The notes under the pieces: model-generated
The model's database searches: none
Told to the model about the DNA's origin: nothing
Seen by the model: only the letters and a program-made list of their open reading frames with translations
IMG/VR virus record: IMGVR_UViG_3300042923_000569
Coordinates: 1 to 64,000 of that record
Reading direction: 5' to 3' (one strand)
Length of the DNA stretch: 64,000 bases
Source of the DNA: a virus
Made by a program: the position numbers and the translations under genes
Part shown: piece by piece, positions 21,387-30,167 of the stretch
Layout: each line of letters opens with the position of its first letter
How positions within the stretch are numbered: position 1 is the stretch's first letter

Positions 21387-21719
21387 TTATCTTTGTTTTA
21401 AATTACTTGCTGCTGCTTTTGTTGCCATATCACTTACTTGTTCTTCTGAAGATTCTGCATTATCACCACTTGGAGTAGTGTCAGTACCTTGTAAAGTTAC
21501 TATGTCAGAATTTGCATCCTGAACAAAAGGAAGTGTGTTTAAAATGTCCATAATTACATTATACGGAACATCGATATTAGTTCTCTTTTTGATTTCATTA
21601 ACCAAAGATTGAACACTAACCTGTTCTCTGCCAGTGGCAATTAAGGATAGTGCTATAGTACTAATCATATTACGTATATCTTTACCTGGTGCATCTTCGG
21701 TTATTTGACTGAACCTCAT
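21387..21719 (-). CDS. Hypothetical protein
   Basis: 110 residues starting MRFSQITED. The middle (residues 15-75) looks like a small helical, possibly winged-helix, fold; the C-terminal 35 residues are polar and disordered. It is in a run of unknown genes (21.4-24.4 kb) that share this folded-plus-acidic-tail style. GGAGG precedes the ATG. Confidence 0.55.
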   Translation of the reverse strand: MRFSQITEDAPGKDIRNMISTIALSLIATGREQVSVQSLVNEIKKRTNIDVPYNVIMDILNTLPFVQDANSDIVTLQGTDTTPSGDNAESSEEQVSDMATKAAASNLKQR

Positions 21720-21731
21720 ATGTACCTCCGG

Positions 21732-22379
21732 TTATTTTAGGATCTTTAGAACCTTAGCAATTTTACTTTCGTTCTCTGATAACCATTGATTCATTTCAGC
21801 TTTAGAGCTAAAGTACTTGTTACCAACAGAACCTTTAACGCTTTCTAGTTGGATACCAATACGTTTAGACTTAGCTGATTCTTTCATCGCACGGTCAATT
21901 GGAGTTGGTTCAGGAAGTGCTTCAGCATCATCTGTTAGATCCGCATCTGATTCAAAATCAAAATCATCACCATCAACATCGATATTAACATCATCGAATG
22001 AACTTTCGTCAGAACCCAAATCAGAAACTGCTGGAGAACTTGTAATATCACCAGTTAGTTTTAGAGTTTCAGTACTGATCTTATCTTTAACATCCATAAT
22101 AGTTTTTACTGCATGGTCTAATAGACCACTGATGTTATTACGGAAGCTTTCTGCTGCATCCAAACCATGTTCAGCTTTAATACGGTCCAATAGTGGACCA
22201 AGTACGTCAACACCCATGTTGTTAATAACTTCAGCTTGACGTTGTAGTTTATCTACGATTTCACCCTTAACGGCTAGTACGATTTCAGCTTTCTCAATAT
22301 TTGATTCATTTAGATGAACAAAATTTAGAGCTTCAACACGACTACCGGATTCCATCATTTTTTGAAATTTCTTTGACAT
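21732..22379 (-). CDS. Hypothetical protein with acidic linker
   Basis: 215 residues: a helical N-terminal ~110 residues, a very acidic stretch (DDVNIDVDGDDFDFESDAD region, ~128-155), then a basic C-terminal ~60 residues ending KVLKILK. No family is recognised. An ACTAAATA octamer 34 bp upstream suggests late transcription; virion or assembly functions are possible. Confidence 0.55.
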   Translation of the reverse strand: MSKKFQKMMESGSRVEALNFVHLNESNIEKAEIVLAVKGEIVDKLQRQAEVINNMGVDVLGPLLDRIKAEHGLDAAESFRNNISGLLDHAVKTIMDVKDKISTETLKLTGDITSSPAVSDLGSDESSFDDVNIDVDGDDFDFESDADLTDDAEALPEPTPIDRAMKESAKSKRIGIQLESVKGSVGNKYFSSKAEMNQWLSENESKIAKVLKILK

Positions 22380-22411
22380 TTACTATTTCCTTATAAATGA
22401 AATTTATATCC

Positions 22412-23218
22412 TTATTTAGTTATGAAACCTTCTTCTTCTAAGAAGTTCAATACTTTTGTACGTAAGTCGCTTGCTTTCCTTTTATGTTCAGCAATAACTC
22501 CATCCAATTCTTGTGCCTTATCGTACCGTGATTCTTTAAGTACATTCTGACGTTGTTTAGCAGCTTCAATTGCTTCTTTAACAACTTTGGTATATTGAAT
22601 ACCTGAACTGATAATACCTAGAACTTTAGGATCAGTTAATGTTTTTCCAGCGTTCAAAAGATTACGAAGTGCAATTGCAGATTCATACATCATGATATTA
22701 TCAAGAATGATCTGATTCGTTGCATTACATTTAACACTATACGTTTTTGCATTTTTCATTCCAAGTACGTATTCTTCAATAATCGACCAGTGTAAACCCG
22801 GTTGATATGGCCTTTGTGTAGGCTGTACTGGAGTGTTGGTAGTTTGTGGATTGACCTGCCGCATTCTTACTTGAATTGGAGATTCAATATATTCCTCTCC
22901 TTCGTCTGGTATATATCTACCATATATACTGTCTAGGTCGGTGGACTCATCCATAAAGCCACCTTGATCATAAAATTGTGCATCTTCTTGATGAAGATTA
23001 CCATATTCACCAGTTAAATCATTTAGTGAATGTAAAAGGTTTTTTGTTTCAGCAAGATTAACCTGTGCAAAATCATTAACGAAAGTACTTCCGTCAGCTA
23101 ATCTTGTAGTTTTAGGTACGGCACGACCTTCCTCGATATCATCAAATGCAGACATGATATCAGACATAAGATCTACACCCTGTTTACGTTGTTCATATTC
23201 GCCATAATCGTCACTCAT
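22412..23218 (-). CDS. Hypothetical protein
   Basis: 268 residues: a polar, Gln/Asp-rich first half without obvious fold and a helical, partly coiled-coil C-terminal half (residues ~145-268). No homologue is recognised. Its start overlaps the stop of the gene at 23215 (ATGA), indicating coupled translation. The last codons contain an ACTAAATA octamer (22413-22420) facing the next gene. Confidence 0.55.
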   Translation of the reverse strand: MSDDYGEYEQRKQGVDLMSDIMSAFDDIEEGRAVPKTTRLADGSTFVNDFAQVNLAETKNLLHSLNDLTGEYGNLHQEDAQFYDQGGFMDESTDLDSIYGRYIPDEGEEYIESPIQVRMRQVNPQTTNTPVQPTQRPYQPGLHWSIIEEYVLGMKNAKTYSVKCNATNQIILDNIMMYESAIALRNLLNAGKTLTDPKVLGIISSGIQYTKVVKEAIEAAKQRQNVLKESRYDKAQELDGVIAEHKRKASDLRTKVLNFLEEEGFITK

Positions 23219-23433
23219 TGCTTACTCCTTTTAATTGATACAAAATATTCAGTGTCGCCATCTTCATCTATATTTAATACTCCACGAGATACGAGTTTAT
23301 AACCCAACTCTTGGTAATACTCTCCTAAAGATTCAACATCAACTCGAATATTTGCATCAATCTTTTTTAACAAACGGTATTCTTCATTAGATACAATAAT
23401 AGAATAACCATTTTTTGTATCTACTGATCTCAT
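23215..23433 (-). CDS. Small hypothetical protein
   Basis: 72 residues, alpha/beta in appearance, ending with a strand (DTEYFVSIKRS). It overlaps both neighbours by one to four bases, so it is part of a coupled trio. Its function is unknown. Confidence 0.55.
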   Translation of the reverse strand: MRSVDTKNGYSIIVSNEEYRLLKKIDANIRVDVESLGEYYQELGYKLVSRGVLNIDEDGDTEYFVSIKRSKQ

Positions 23434-24350
23434 TAACGACCTCTCATACGTGAACAGAAGTCGATGATTTGTGAAAGTACTTCATCAGCATTATGCATAC
23501 CTTCGTTACCTTCAACTGATTCTTCACCAGAGGTATTCTCTTCACCTTCAATATCACCAATAGCCTGTGCCAGTTGGCCCATACTTGGTTGTTCATGAGT
23601 TAGTGGTGAACTTGTTTGTTCAACATGTGCAACATCAGGTGGTGCCATAACATCTTCAGAATCATTTTCTTCATATTCAGCTTCTTGAACAGGCTGAACA
23701 TCATCTAAACCAAAAACACTTAGTTGGTTTGATTGATTAGGATCTTTAGTTACTACTAAGGTTTGGTCAGTAGTAGGGCCAACGTCCACACCAACAACTG
23801 GTTCAATATCAGTTGAACCTGTAGAATTACCAGGGACAGTAACTTTAAAGTTCTGATTATTAGCATTTTGCTGTAGTTGAGTTTGTTTTAACTTAGCAGC
23901 AGTTTGTGGATTGATTTGTGTTTGTTGGGTATTAGTATTCTTTTGATTAATCTGATTAGCAGATAAAGTACTTGCTAAATCTTCATTAAGTTCATCAAAA
24001 ACTAAAGTTTTAATTTCAGCTAATGTTAGATGAGAATTTTCACGCAATGCAAAAGTACAATGCTGCTTGAAGAAACGTTCTAATTCATTTACTGATAGTT
24101 TATTCAAAGAACTTACTTCAGCAGATTCATTAATCTTAGTATTTGTGAACAACTTATAACTCTCACTCATACGTGCTTTGTACTTTTGAAGTACTTGCAT
24201 AATAGCTCGGTTATCAGAGTTATCCATTGCTTGATTGATTTCGACGAAATCACCAGCATCCATAGAATTTAGTGCCTGGTTTACATCCATCTGTAAACCG
24301 TTTGCATCAGCAAATTTTTGCAATTCCTGTGCAGTTTGTTGTATATCCAT
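23433..24350 (-). CDS. Hypothetical protein with Gln/Asn-rich linker
   Basis: 305 residues: a helical first 130 residues, a Gln/Asn/Thr-rich linker (about 135-175) and an acidic C-terminal part ending in a helix (DEVLSQIIDFCSRMRGR). No domain is recognised. A GATAAATA late octamer inside a hairpin loop lies 40 bp upstream. It is the first gene of the late group 24350-21387. Confidence 0.55.
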   Translation of the reverse strand: MDIQQTAQELQKFADANGLQMDVNQALNSMDAGDFVEINQAMDNSDNRAIMQVLQKYKARMSESYKLFTNTKINESAEVSSLNKLSVNELERFFKQHCTFALRENSHLTLAEIKTLVFDELNEDLASTLSANQINQKNTNTQQTQINPQTAAKLKQTQLQQNANNQNFKVTVPGNSTGSTDIEPVVGVDVGPTTDQTLVVTKDPNQSNQLSVFGLDDVQPVQEAEYEENDSEDVMAPPDVAHVEQTSSPLTHEQPSMGQLAQAIGDIEGEENTSGEESVEGNEGMHNADEVLSQIIDFCSRMRGR

Positions 24351-24367
24351 ATTATCTCCAAAAAGAA

Positions 24368-24415
24368 AAACCTTTTCTGTACATGATGATATTTATCATG
24401 TACGGGAAAAGGTTT
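24368..24415 (-). terminator. Long two-part hairpin with late octamer
   Basis: Outer stem AAACCTTTTC/GAAAAGGTTT and inner stem GTACATGAT/ATCATGTAC with a 7-base loop. It overlaps the 3' end of the gene at 24396 and contains GATAAATA (minus strand). Confidence 0.7.
24390..24397 (-). promoter_or_regulatory. Late promoter octamer GATAAATA in hairpin
   Basis: Lies across the loop and 3' arm of the hairpin at 24368-24415, 40 bp before the start at 24350. Confidence 0.6.
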
Positions 24416-24794
24416 GCTTTGTGATGCTGATATTTCGCTCGGTTGTCGTATTATTAAATTTAGTTAGTCTAGTTCCATTAACTTCGGTAGGAAGAACTAA
24501 TGGAACACCCATAACTTTAATATCAACATTCATTGGCAGTGCAAATTTAAAAGTACTAACAACACATTCTCCCCACACTGACGGAAGATTGTAAAATGAT
24601 GAATTGTTGTTCTTACTTAAGTCAACCTCAGTTCGAACAACACTTACCATCATTGGTCTATCGAATTCCATAACACATTCAATTAGTCTAGACAGATTCA
24701 TTGCACCGGTAAACGTACCATCCACGATAGGAGGTGTTAGTCCATCACCAATATCAACTACTGTGTTGATCGTATAAAATGTATAGGAAATCAT
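24396..24794 (-). CDS. Hypothetical protein, possibly virion
   Basis: 132 residues from MISYTFYTINTVV; the ATG at 24794 has AAGGA upstream, so longer readings are rejected. It is beta-rich with short loops, like small structural proteins, with no specific match. Its 3' end forms half of a long hairpin. It follows the 54-residue small gene directly. Confidence 0.5.
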   Translation of the reverse strand: MISYTFYTINTVVDIGDGLTPPIVDGTFTGAMNLSRLIECVMEFDRPMMVSVVRTEVDLSKNNNSSFYNLPSVWGECVVSTFKFALPMNVDIKVMGVPLVLPTEVNGTRLTKFNNTTTERNISITKQTFSRT

Positions 24795-24795
24795 G

Positions 24796-24960
24796 TTAGT
24801 CCTTTTTCTTAGATGTTTGCTTGTATTCTTTATATCCAAAGAAATTAGATTTAGGTAAACGTGTTACTAATGGAAAATGTAATCCAGAACTAACAGACGC
24901 AATACCACCAGCACTCGTTGCACCGGCTGATGCATTTTCATCAATCTTTTTATTTTTCAT
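24796..24960 (-). CDS. Small protein with ENASAGATSAGG motif
   Basis: 54 codons from the ATG at 24960 to TAA at 24796. It is basic at both ends with a Gly/Ala/Ser-rich middle (ENASAGATSAGGIASVSSG), and it exactly fills the gap between neighbours. A very similar string, ATAGATSAGNIAT, occurs just after the probable cleavage site in the major capsid protein of this phage. No function is established. Confidence 0.5.
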   Translation of the reverse strand: MKNKKIDENASAGATSAGGIASVSSGLHFPLVTRLPKSNFFGYKEYKQTSKKKD

Positions 24961-24961
24961 A

Positions 24962-25231
24962 TTAATTACCTTTGTTCTTACGTTTATCTGTTAGGGCTAT
25001 GTTTTCAAGACCCTTTTCGAATTTACGATAGTCCCGGTTCTTAATACTCAAATAAAGACGCCGGGTTAAATCCTCAGCATCTTCTTCATCAAATTCTTCT
25101 TCAATACTGTCAAGAAGATTAATAATCGAATTTATTGCATGATCTGCACGATTACCAATGCTCTGTAACTTATCTTTATCGTTAGTATAGTTCATTATAC
25201 TATCTAAAAAATTGTGCTTGTTTTTTGACAT
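24962..25231 (-). CDS. Small helical hypothetical protein
   Basis: 89 residues, highly charged and helical. It lies 2 bp after the replicative helicase gene and directly before the 54-residue gene. A helicase-associated factor is possible from position only; no sequence match to T4 gp59 or others is evident. Confidence 0.5.
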   Translation of the reverse strand: MSKNKHNFLDSIMNYTNDKDKLQSIGNRADHAINSIINLLDSIEEEFDEEDAEDLTRRLYLSIKNRDYRKFEKGLENIALTDKRKNKGN

Positions 25232-25233
25232 AA

Positions 25234-26724
25234 TTACGTCCTACCATTCAAAAAGTTTCGCATACTGGAAACCTTGTCTTGAGCCTTTGGTGTATTTATG
25301 TCTGTCGAATCAGTACTGGTCAAATTTTGAGTAACCGGTTTTTTGGTTACTTGGGTAAGCTTATTTGATAATGCACCCAATGCAGATTGTCCTGGTAGTG
25401 TAGGAGTTGCCATTACGCCACCTTTACCAACACGACCTTTACCACTATGTTTGAATTTGGAGTTAATTTCCATTTCTTGAATAGTTTGTGGATGGTCTAG
25501 TACTCGCAATGAATCAATATCATAAGACATTACAAGTTTAGAACCTACTGCGGAGCTGTTACGTGTTTTCTGGAAGTCAAATACCATTTCACCACGTTCT
25601 TTACGTGCATCGATGTAAATTACGTTATCTGCGGTATAGATTTTGGAAATACCACCTGCGATCTGTGCTTGGCTCTTAACATCTTCACCACTAACACCAG
25701 AACGGTTGAACTGACATGCTGTAAAGACGGTTAAATCCATTTTCATAGCAAGAGCACGTAATTCTTCAGATACAAACTTATCTTTTACAAACGCATTTGA
25801 TTTATCATTGGGTCCACAACGGTCAGAAGTTAATAGATCAAGGTAATCGACACAAACATAATCAAGTTTTACACCAGTTTTAATCTGTAGTTCACGAATA
25901 TAACTTTCAATGTCATTAACAGTACTGACTGATTCTGGTAAACGGTGAATACGTAGCTTACCGTTTGTTTTTTCTTCAATTTTAACTTTTGCAGCAGTTT
26001 CGCTAATATCAACCTTAACACGACCCTGAGCAGTATCAACCATCATACCGTAGATACGTACTGCTACTAGTTCTTTAGCAAGTTCTAGTGAGATATAGGC
26101 ACCATTAAGACCAGCTTTACTGAAGTTTACTGCTAAGTTTTGTAGTACTACTGATTTACCACCACCTGATGCAGCAGCGAAGATTTCTAACTCCTGACGA
26201 CCAAAACCACCGAACAATTTATAGTCCAATGTTTCCCAGCCAGATTTGAAACTGCCTTGCATATCAGCTAGAGAGCTAATTACTTCTTCTGGATTTTCAT
26301 AAATGTCCAAACCTAAATCATTTTGGACTGTTACAAGCATAGCTTCACGAATAAGTTCTTCGATTCCACCGTAACGCTTTTGGTTAACGAGTTCCATTCC
26401 TTGCTGAATTGCTAAAGCAAGTGCTTTATGACGACAAAATTCACCAACACTATCAAGTACTGCTTGTTGATTTAATTCCTGTACTGGCGTTTCAGTATAA
26501 ACACCATCAGCGTTATGTTTAATGTCATTAAGCGTAGGAGCCACGTTGTACTTTGTTGAATAATCATGTACATATTGAATACTTGGTGCGAATTCCTTAT
26601 CAAAGTATTCAGGCTTTAGGACATTCTTGCACCGAACATATAGATCCGGTGTACTAAAAATCTGTGATAGAAGATATAGTTGATATTGAATGTCGTATTT
26701 TCTTACGTCCGTGTTAGTTGCCAT
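25234..26724 (-). CDS. 41: Replicative DNA helicase (T4 gp41-like, DnaB family)
   Basis: 496 residues, a hexameric 5'-3' helicase that unwinds the fork and recruits primase. The RecA-like core has Walker A AAASGGGKSVV (about residue 185), Walker B VCVDYLDLL, and motif QLKD-like AQIAGGISKIYTADNVIY. The N-terminal ~150 residues are the helical primase-interacting part. The gene follows the primase gene by 8 bp in one operon. The Gly/Pro/Ser-rich C-terminus is variable. Confidence 0.93.
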   Translation of the reverse strand: MATNTDVRKYDIQYQLYLLSQIFSTPDLYVRCKNVLKPEYFDKEFAPSIQYVHDYSTKYNVAPTLNDIKHNADGVYTETPVQELNQQAVLDSVGEFCRHKALALAIQQGMELVNQKRYGGIEELIREAMLVTVQNDLGLDIYENPEEVISSLADMQGSFKSGWETLDYKLFGGFGRQELEIFAAASGGGKSVVLQNLAVNFSKAGLNGAYISLELAKELVAVRIYGMMVDTAQGRVKVDISETAAKVKIEEKTNGKLRIHRLPESVSTVNDIESYIRELQIKTGVKLDYVCVDYLDLLTSDRCGPNDKSNAFVKDKFVSEELRALAMKMDLTVFTACQFNRSGVSGEDVKSQAQIAGGISKIYTADNVIYIDARKERGEMVFDFQKTRNSSAVGSKLVMSYDIDSLRVLDHPQTIQEMEINSKFKHSGKGRVGKGGVMATPTLPGQSALGALSNKLTQVTKKPVTQNLTSTDSTDINTPKAQDKVSSMRNFLNGRT

Positions 26725-26731
26725 TAAAACC

Positions 26732-27778
26732 TCAAATCCATTTGTCTGTTTGTACTCTTATGTCGAATCTGTCAGTGAATATGCTTTTATGTAGAAGTTG
26801 TAAACAAAACAACCTTCCGTACTTTGCACATGCCTCATCAAAATCCTTTATGTGACGAATTCCATTTTCATCACGAACTGTTCCGAAATCAGGCATTGCT
26901 ACACTGAATCCGTTTTCTATAGCTTGTTCTATTGTGACTAAACCATCCTTATCACGATCTGGAACAATAACTATATTTTTTCCACGTTCAGAGGCTTTAT
27001 GCAACAATTCTAATTGTGCAGAACTCATGAAGTAGTTATTAGAAGCCATGCCGCCCATTAATGCTGCGTCAATTGGTCCTTCTCCGACAAGAATAGTTTG
27101 TATTCTGTCATCATTTAGTAAATCGAAGTTATAAAAAATGCTCGTGCTAACTTGATTACGATATCTGTACTGACTATCTTTATCAATATGACGAGCGGTA
27201 TAACCGATAATGTTTCCATTCATATAGTACGGAATTATGAATCTCTGAAACATATAAAATTCTTTAGACGGACTCCAGTACAAATCTAAGTCCAACAGAT
27301 AGGGATTACGCTCATTTACTGCATTTACAACTTTAATAAAATCTGGCGGTATGTTTTCCATATTCACCCATTCTAAAAAAGGCTTTGCATCGCTTGGCAT
27401 CTCTCTCTGTACGATTTTCTGATATAACTTAGACGCAGCAGTATCCTGTACTTCATAGTCTCCACTTTCAACCATCTCTTTTGCAATTAACTTAATTGCA
27501 GCGAGTTGTTTATCGTTTGCACCATAAGAATTAAGAAGCGTTTCCATATCACGACTTAAGTATCTTCCAGGCGACCATCCAGTTTTTAAGTGGCAGTTAA
27601 AACAGTTATAGGTAACGGAACCATCGTTTCTAAACATATGGTTTCCGCGACCCTTGGTATCTGGTCTTGATTGCCCTCTGTACACACAAGCAGGGCAATT
27701 GTGTTGATTCCAGCGGTCCATTATTGGTGCCGGATCATGCATAATTGATGATATAATATCTTGTATCTGATTCATCAT
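26732..27778 (-). CDS. 61: DNA primase (T4 gp61-like)
   Basis: 348 residues. An N-terminal zinc-binding domain has NCPAC (about residue 28) and NCFNC (about residue 58). The TOPRIM catalytic part has VGEGPIDAALMGG and IVIVPDRDKDG. It makes RNA primers for the lagging strand together with the gp41-like helicase. Two adjacent ATGs are possible at 27778/27775. It starts the operon behind a TGAAAT-17-TATAAT promoter. Confidence 0.92.
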   Translation of the reverse strand: MMNQIQDIISSIMHDPAPIMDRWNQHNCPACVYRGQSRPDTKGRGNHMFRNDGSVTYNCFNCHLKTGWSPGRYLSRDMETLLNSYGANDKQLAAIKLIAKEMVESGDYEVQDTAASKLYQKIVQREMPSDAKPFLEWVNMENIPPDFIKVVNAVNERNPYLLDLDLYWSPSKEFYMFQRFIIPYYMNGNIIGYTARHIDKDSQYRYRNQVSTSIFYNFDLLNDDRIQTILVGEGPIDAALMGGMASNNYFMSSAQLELLHKASERGKNIVIVPDRDKDGLVTIEQAIENGFSVAMPDFGTVRDENGIRHIKDFDEACAKYGRLFCLQLLHKSIFTDRFDIRVQTDKWI

Positions 27779-27810
27779 TCATATCCTATGTCTGTGTCAG
27801 TACTTTGATT

Positions 27811-27839
27811 ATTATACCATAAATCTTAAATCTATTTCA
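27811..27839 (-). promoter_or_regulatory. Early-type promoter TGAAAT-17-TATAAT
   Basis: Same family as the TGAAAC promoters, with a last-base change at -35, spacer 17 bp ending ATGG. It drives primase and helicase. The -35 touches the end of the upstream gene at 27841. Confidence 0.8.
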
Positions 27840-27840
27840 T

Positions 27841-28812
27841 TTATCTACGGATCAAAATCTTAGGAATCGTACTTAAAGGATTGTAGTCTTTCTTTACGAT
27901 ATTAGGAGGGAAATTTTGAACAATTGGTGGAATAAGAGAAACAACTCTAAGCCACATTAACTGTCCACGGAAATTGAATGTCTGAATTCCATCTAAAGGA
28001 ATTGGAACACCATTAACATCAAAATCATTCTCGATGTAATCTTTACCGTCTAATTTAATAATGAACCATTTATAATCTTCTGCGTCTTTAGGAGTTTCAT
28101 TTAATAAACAACCCTGTAATTGAACGCGTCCAATGAAATTACGGAAATAATAAGCAACAGTACTTAATCCATCAACAAGTCCATATTGTGCAGCCGCTCT
28201 GATAGCAGAACTATGAAGAACATCAAAGTCTCCAACAACACCATTAGAAATAGGTTTTTGTTCTTTATCTTTGATTGGCAACCATGATGGATTATGGGTT
28301 GCACTAATTTCTTGACTTGGTGTAAATGTAGGTGCTGCAAGATTACTGATAATTAATTCAGAACTTGCCTCAAATCCTAATCCCGTATATAAGTATTCAG
28401 TAGGTTCAATAAGACTTCCGTCCATTGTTACTTTAGTAATACTCCAACGATATTTAGATCCTACGCTTAGGTCTTGTATAACACCTGCCGGTACTAAACA
28501 CCCATAATACACTTTTTGTTTGTTATTAATTGTAGGTCTTGCTTGTCCAGCTTCTGATACCCATGATGGTAGAACTTTCTCAAGTACCGTTTCAAAGATA
28601 CGTGTATCGCTTCGTGCATCATATATATTGAAGACTAGATATTGATTATCACTAATCAATGTATATTTTCCATCAGCATTATGTATGGTAAAGCTTAATG
28701 GATTGTTTGCACCTTTATAAATTGTAAGTTTCTCATTATTGAATGGCATATTGAAATTGCCTAGAGATACTTCATTGTTATAAGGATACATGTAAACGCC
28801 GTGATGTGCCAT
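27841..28812 (-). CDS. Putative virion protein
   Basis: 323 residues starting MAHHGVYMYPYNN. It has long beta-rich segments with several immunoglobulin-like strand patterns (for example YRWSITKVTMDGSL, YTLISDNQYLVFNIYDA), in the style of baseplate or tail-associated proteins. No exact family is recognised. A CATAAATA late octamer lies 39 bp upstream, and its promoter region interlocks with that of the plus-strand gene at 28867. Confidence 0.5.
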   Translation of the reverse strand: MAHHGVYMYPYNNEVSLGNFNMPFNNEKLTIYKGANNPLSFTIHNADGKYTLISDNQYLVFNIYDARSDTRIFETVLEKVLPSWVSEAGQARPTINNKQKVYYGCLVPAGVIQDLSVGSKYRWSITKVTMDGSLIEPTEYLYTGLGFEASSELIISNLAAPTFTPSQEISATHNPSWLPIKDKEQKPISNGVVGDFDVLHSSAIRAAAQYGLVDGLSTVAYYFRNFIGRVQLQGCLLNETPKDAEDYKWFIIKLDGKDYIENDFDVNGVPIPLDGIQTFNFRGQLMWLRVVSLIPPIVQNFPPNIVKKDYNPLSTIPKILIRR

Positions 28813-28822
28813 GTGTAACCTC

Positions 28823-28830
28823 TATAAATA
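28823..28830 (+). promoter_or_regulatory. Late promoter TATAAATA
   Basis: Exact T4 late octamer on the plus strand, 37 bp before the ATG at 28867. Confidence 0.75.
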
Positions 28831-28850
28831 ATATATATTATCAATAACAA

Positions 28851-28858
28851 TATTTATG
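28851..28858 (-). promoter_or_regulatory. Late promoter octamer CATAAATA
   Basis: Minus-strand octamer 39 bp before the gene starting at 28812. It lies inside the leader of the opposing plus-strand transcript, so the two promoters cross. Confidence 0.7.
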
Positions 28859-28866
28859 GAAGTCCT

Positions 28867-29220
28867 ATGAATGAACACAAAACTTATCCGTTCGTGACGG
28901 TCATAGAGCACGACGAGGTAATCTACTACGGAATCATTAAGATTAAGAGTAAACAATATATGACTTTGTATTGCTTTTCTGAAATGGATGAATCCAATCA
29001 AGAAGAACTGTTACTATTAGCGAATAACTGGTGGTGGCAAAGTAATCGAACAATTCCTATTTGCTTGTTTATGCAAGAAGAAATGGAAAAATTTGAACCT
29101 TATACTAAACGATTTAATACTGACCAAGTTAAAGTACACTCAGGTCCAGTAATATCATTAAGTGATCTACCGACAAAACGAATCAAACGCCGCAATGTTG
29201 CACTCAAGAAGAAGAAATAA
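28867..29220 (+). CDS. Hypothetical protein on isolated plus strand
   Basis: 117 residues; an alpha/beta core with the segment NNWWWQSNRTIPICLFM and a very basic C-terminus (KRIKRRNVALKKKK). It is late-expressed, to judge from the TATAAATA upstream. Its last 17 bp overlap the 3' end of the convergent gene at 29204. The family is not recognised. Confidence 0.55.
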   Translation: MNEHKTYPFVTVIEHDEVIYYGIIKIKSKQYMTLYCFSEMDESNQEELLLLANNWWWQSNRTIPICLFMQEEMEKFEPYTKRFNTDQVKVHSGPVISLSDLPTKRIKRRNVALKKKK

Positions 29221-29854
29221 TAAATTCTACTAGAGCGTTTAACTGTACAACAATCATCAAACTATATGCATAAGCATGAGGCTTTTTAAAGTACCTTAAC
29301 TTTTTACCTTCTGCGTCAAGCCCAATACTATCATAATCCCAAATCACAGCACGCACTTCATCCCAACTATTCATACTCTGACACTGACGTTTCCCAGGAC
29401 GGATCATTGCAATAAACATTGCAAGTTCATCAATGCTACGTGGACGCCATATATTAAGTAAAGTTATATGCTTCTTAATCTGTGATAATTCTTCTACGAA
29501 TTCTGGCACTAATAATAGATCCCAATCCGGCTCTTTGTTCATTAATTCCTTCAGGTGATCCCTATCACGCACATGTTCGTAAGCCGACTGAGAAAGAATA
29601 TCAACTTTTTGGTATCCTAATCTTTCGGCTTCTTTGTATTGAATACTAGCTAATCCACTAATAGGATCTACTGGTATATTATCAAAATGCACGCCACTAT
29701 TATGCGGGAATAACCCATCTTCCGTAATTCTCTCAACACTTCTAGTACAAGGTAGTTGCTCAATCACAGACTTTCCATCTTTGAAATCAATATCAATATC
29801 TGTTCTTGCTTTACGGTAATTAATAACCTGAGTATTCTTGTGATCCATATCCAT
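29204..29854 (-). CDS. DNA polymerase III alpha-like fragment protein
   Basis: 216 residues. The stretch HNSGVHFDNIPVD, then EAERLGYQKVDILS, then IDELAMFIAMIRPGKR resembles a segment of bacterial DnaE where HxAGVVI, LGLxKxDfLG and DLxAxxALxRPG occur. The catalytic aspartates of DnaE are not visible, so it is unlikely to be a working polymerase; the phage has its own family B enzyme. Similar short DnaE-like proteins are annotated in other phages. It overlaps the coiled-coil gene upstream by 35 bp. Confidence 0.45.
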   Translation of the reverse strand: MDMDHKNTQVINYRKARTDIDIDFKDGKSVIEQLPCTRSVERITEDGLFPHNSGVHFDNIPVDPISGLASIQYKEAERLGYQKVDILSQSAYEHVRDRDHLKELMNKEPDWDLLLVPEFVEELSQIKKHITLLNIWRPRSIDELAMFIAMIRPGKRQCQSMNSWDEVRAVIWDYDSIGLDAEGKKLRYFKKPHAYAYSLMIVVQLNALVEFIISSS

Positions 29855-30167
29855 TAGTAATTTCCTTCAATCTCTGAACTTCATTCTTTAATGTCTGAAC
29901 TTCACTAATCAGTACTGAGATAGCGTTATGTTGTTCTTTAATTCTATTCCGCATAGTACTTAACATATCTTCATGCCCTTTAAGGATCATAGCAACACGT
30001 TCTAGTTTAGCAGGGTCCGAAATTTGGAACTTACGATTCCCTAATGTAATCTCTGTTACTGAACCACGCTGAAGAATATCTAACTTAGACTGTGCTTGTT
30101 CTTTTAGTACTTCACTTTTCTTATCAAAACTTTCATCTGGTTTAGATGAATACATTCCTTTGCTCAT
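29820..30167 (-). CDS. Coiled-coil hypothetical protein
   Basis: 115 residues; residues ~55-105 form a heptad-rich coiled coil (ISVLISEVQTLKNEVQRLKE). The first 45 residues are polar. The start overlaps the stop of the zinc-finger gene (ATGA), so it is coupled with it. The role is unknown. Confidence 0.55.
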   Translation of the reverse strand: MSKGMYSSKPDESFDKKSEVLKEQAQSKLDILQRGSVTEITLGNRKFQISDPAKLERVAMILKGHEDMLSTMRNRIKEQHNAISVLISEVQTLKNEVQRLKEITNGYGSQEYSGY

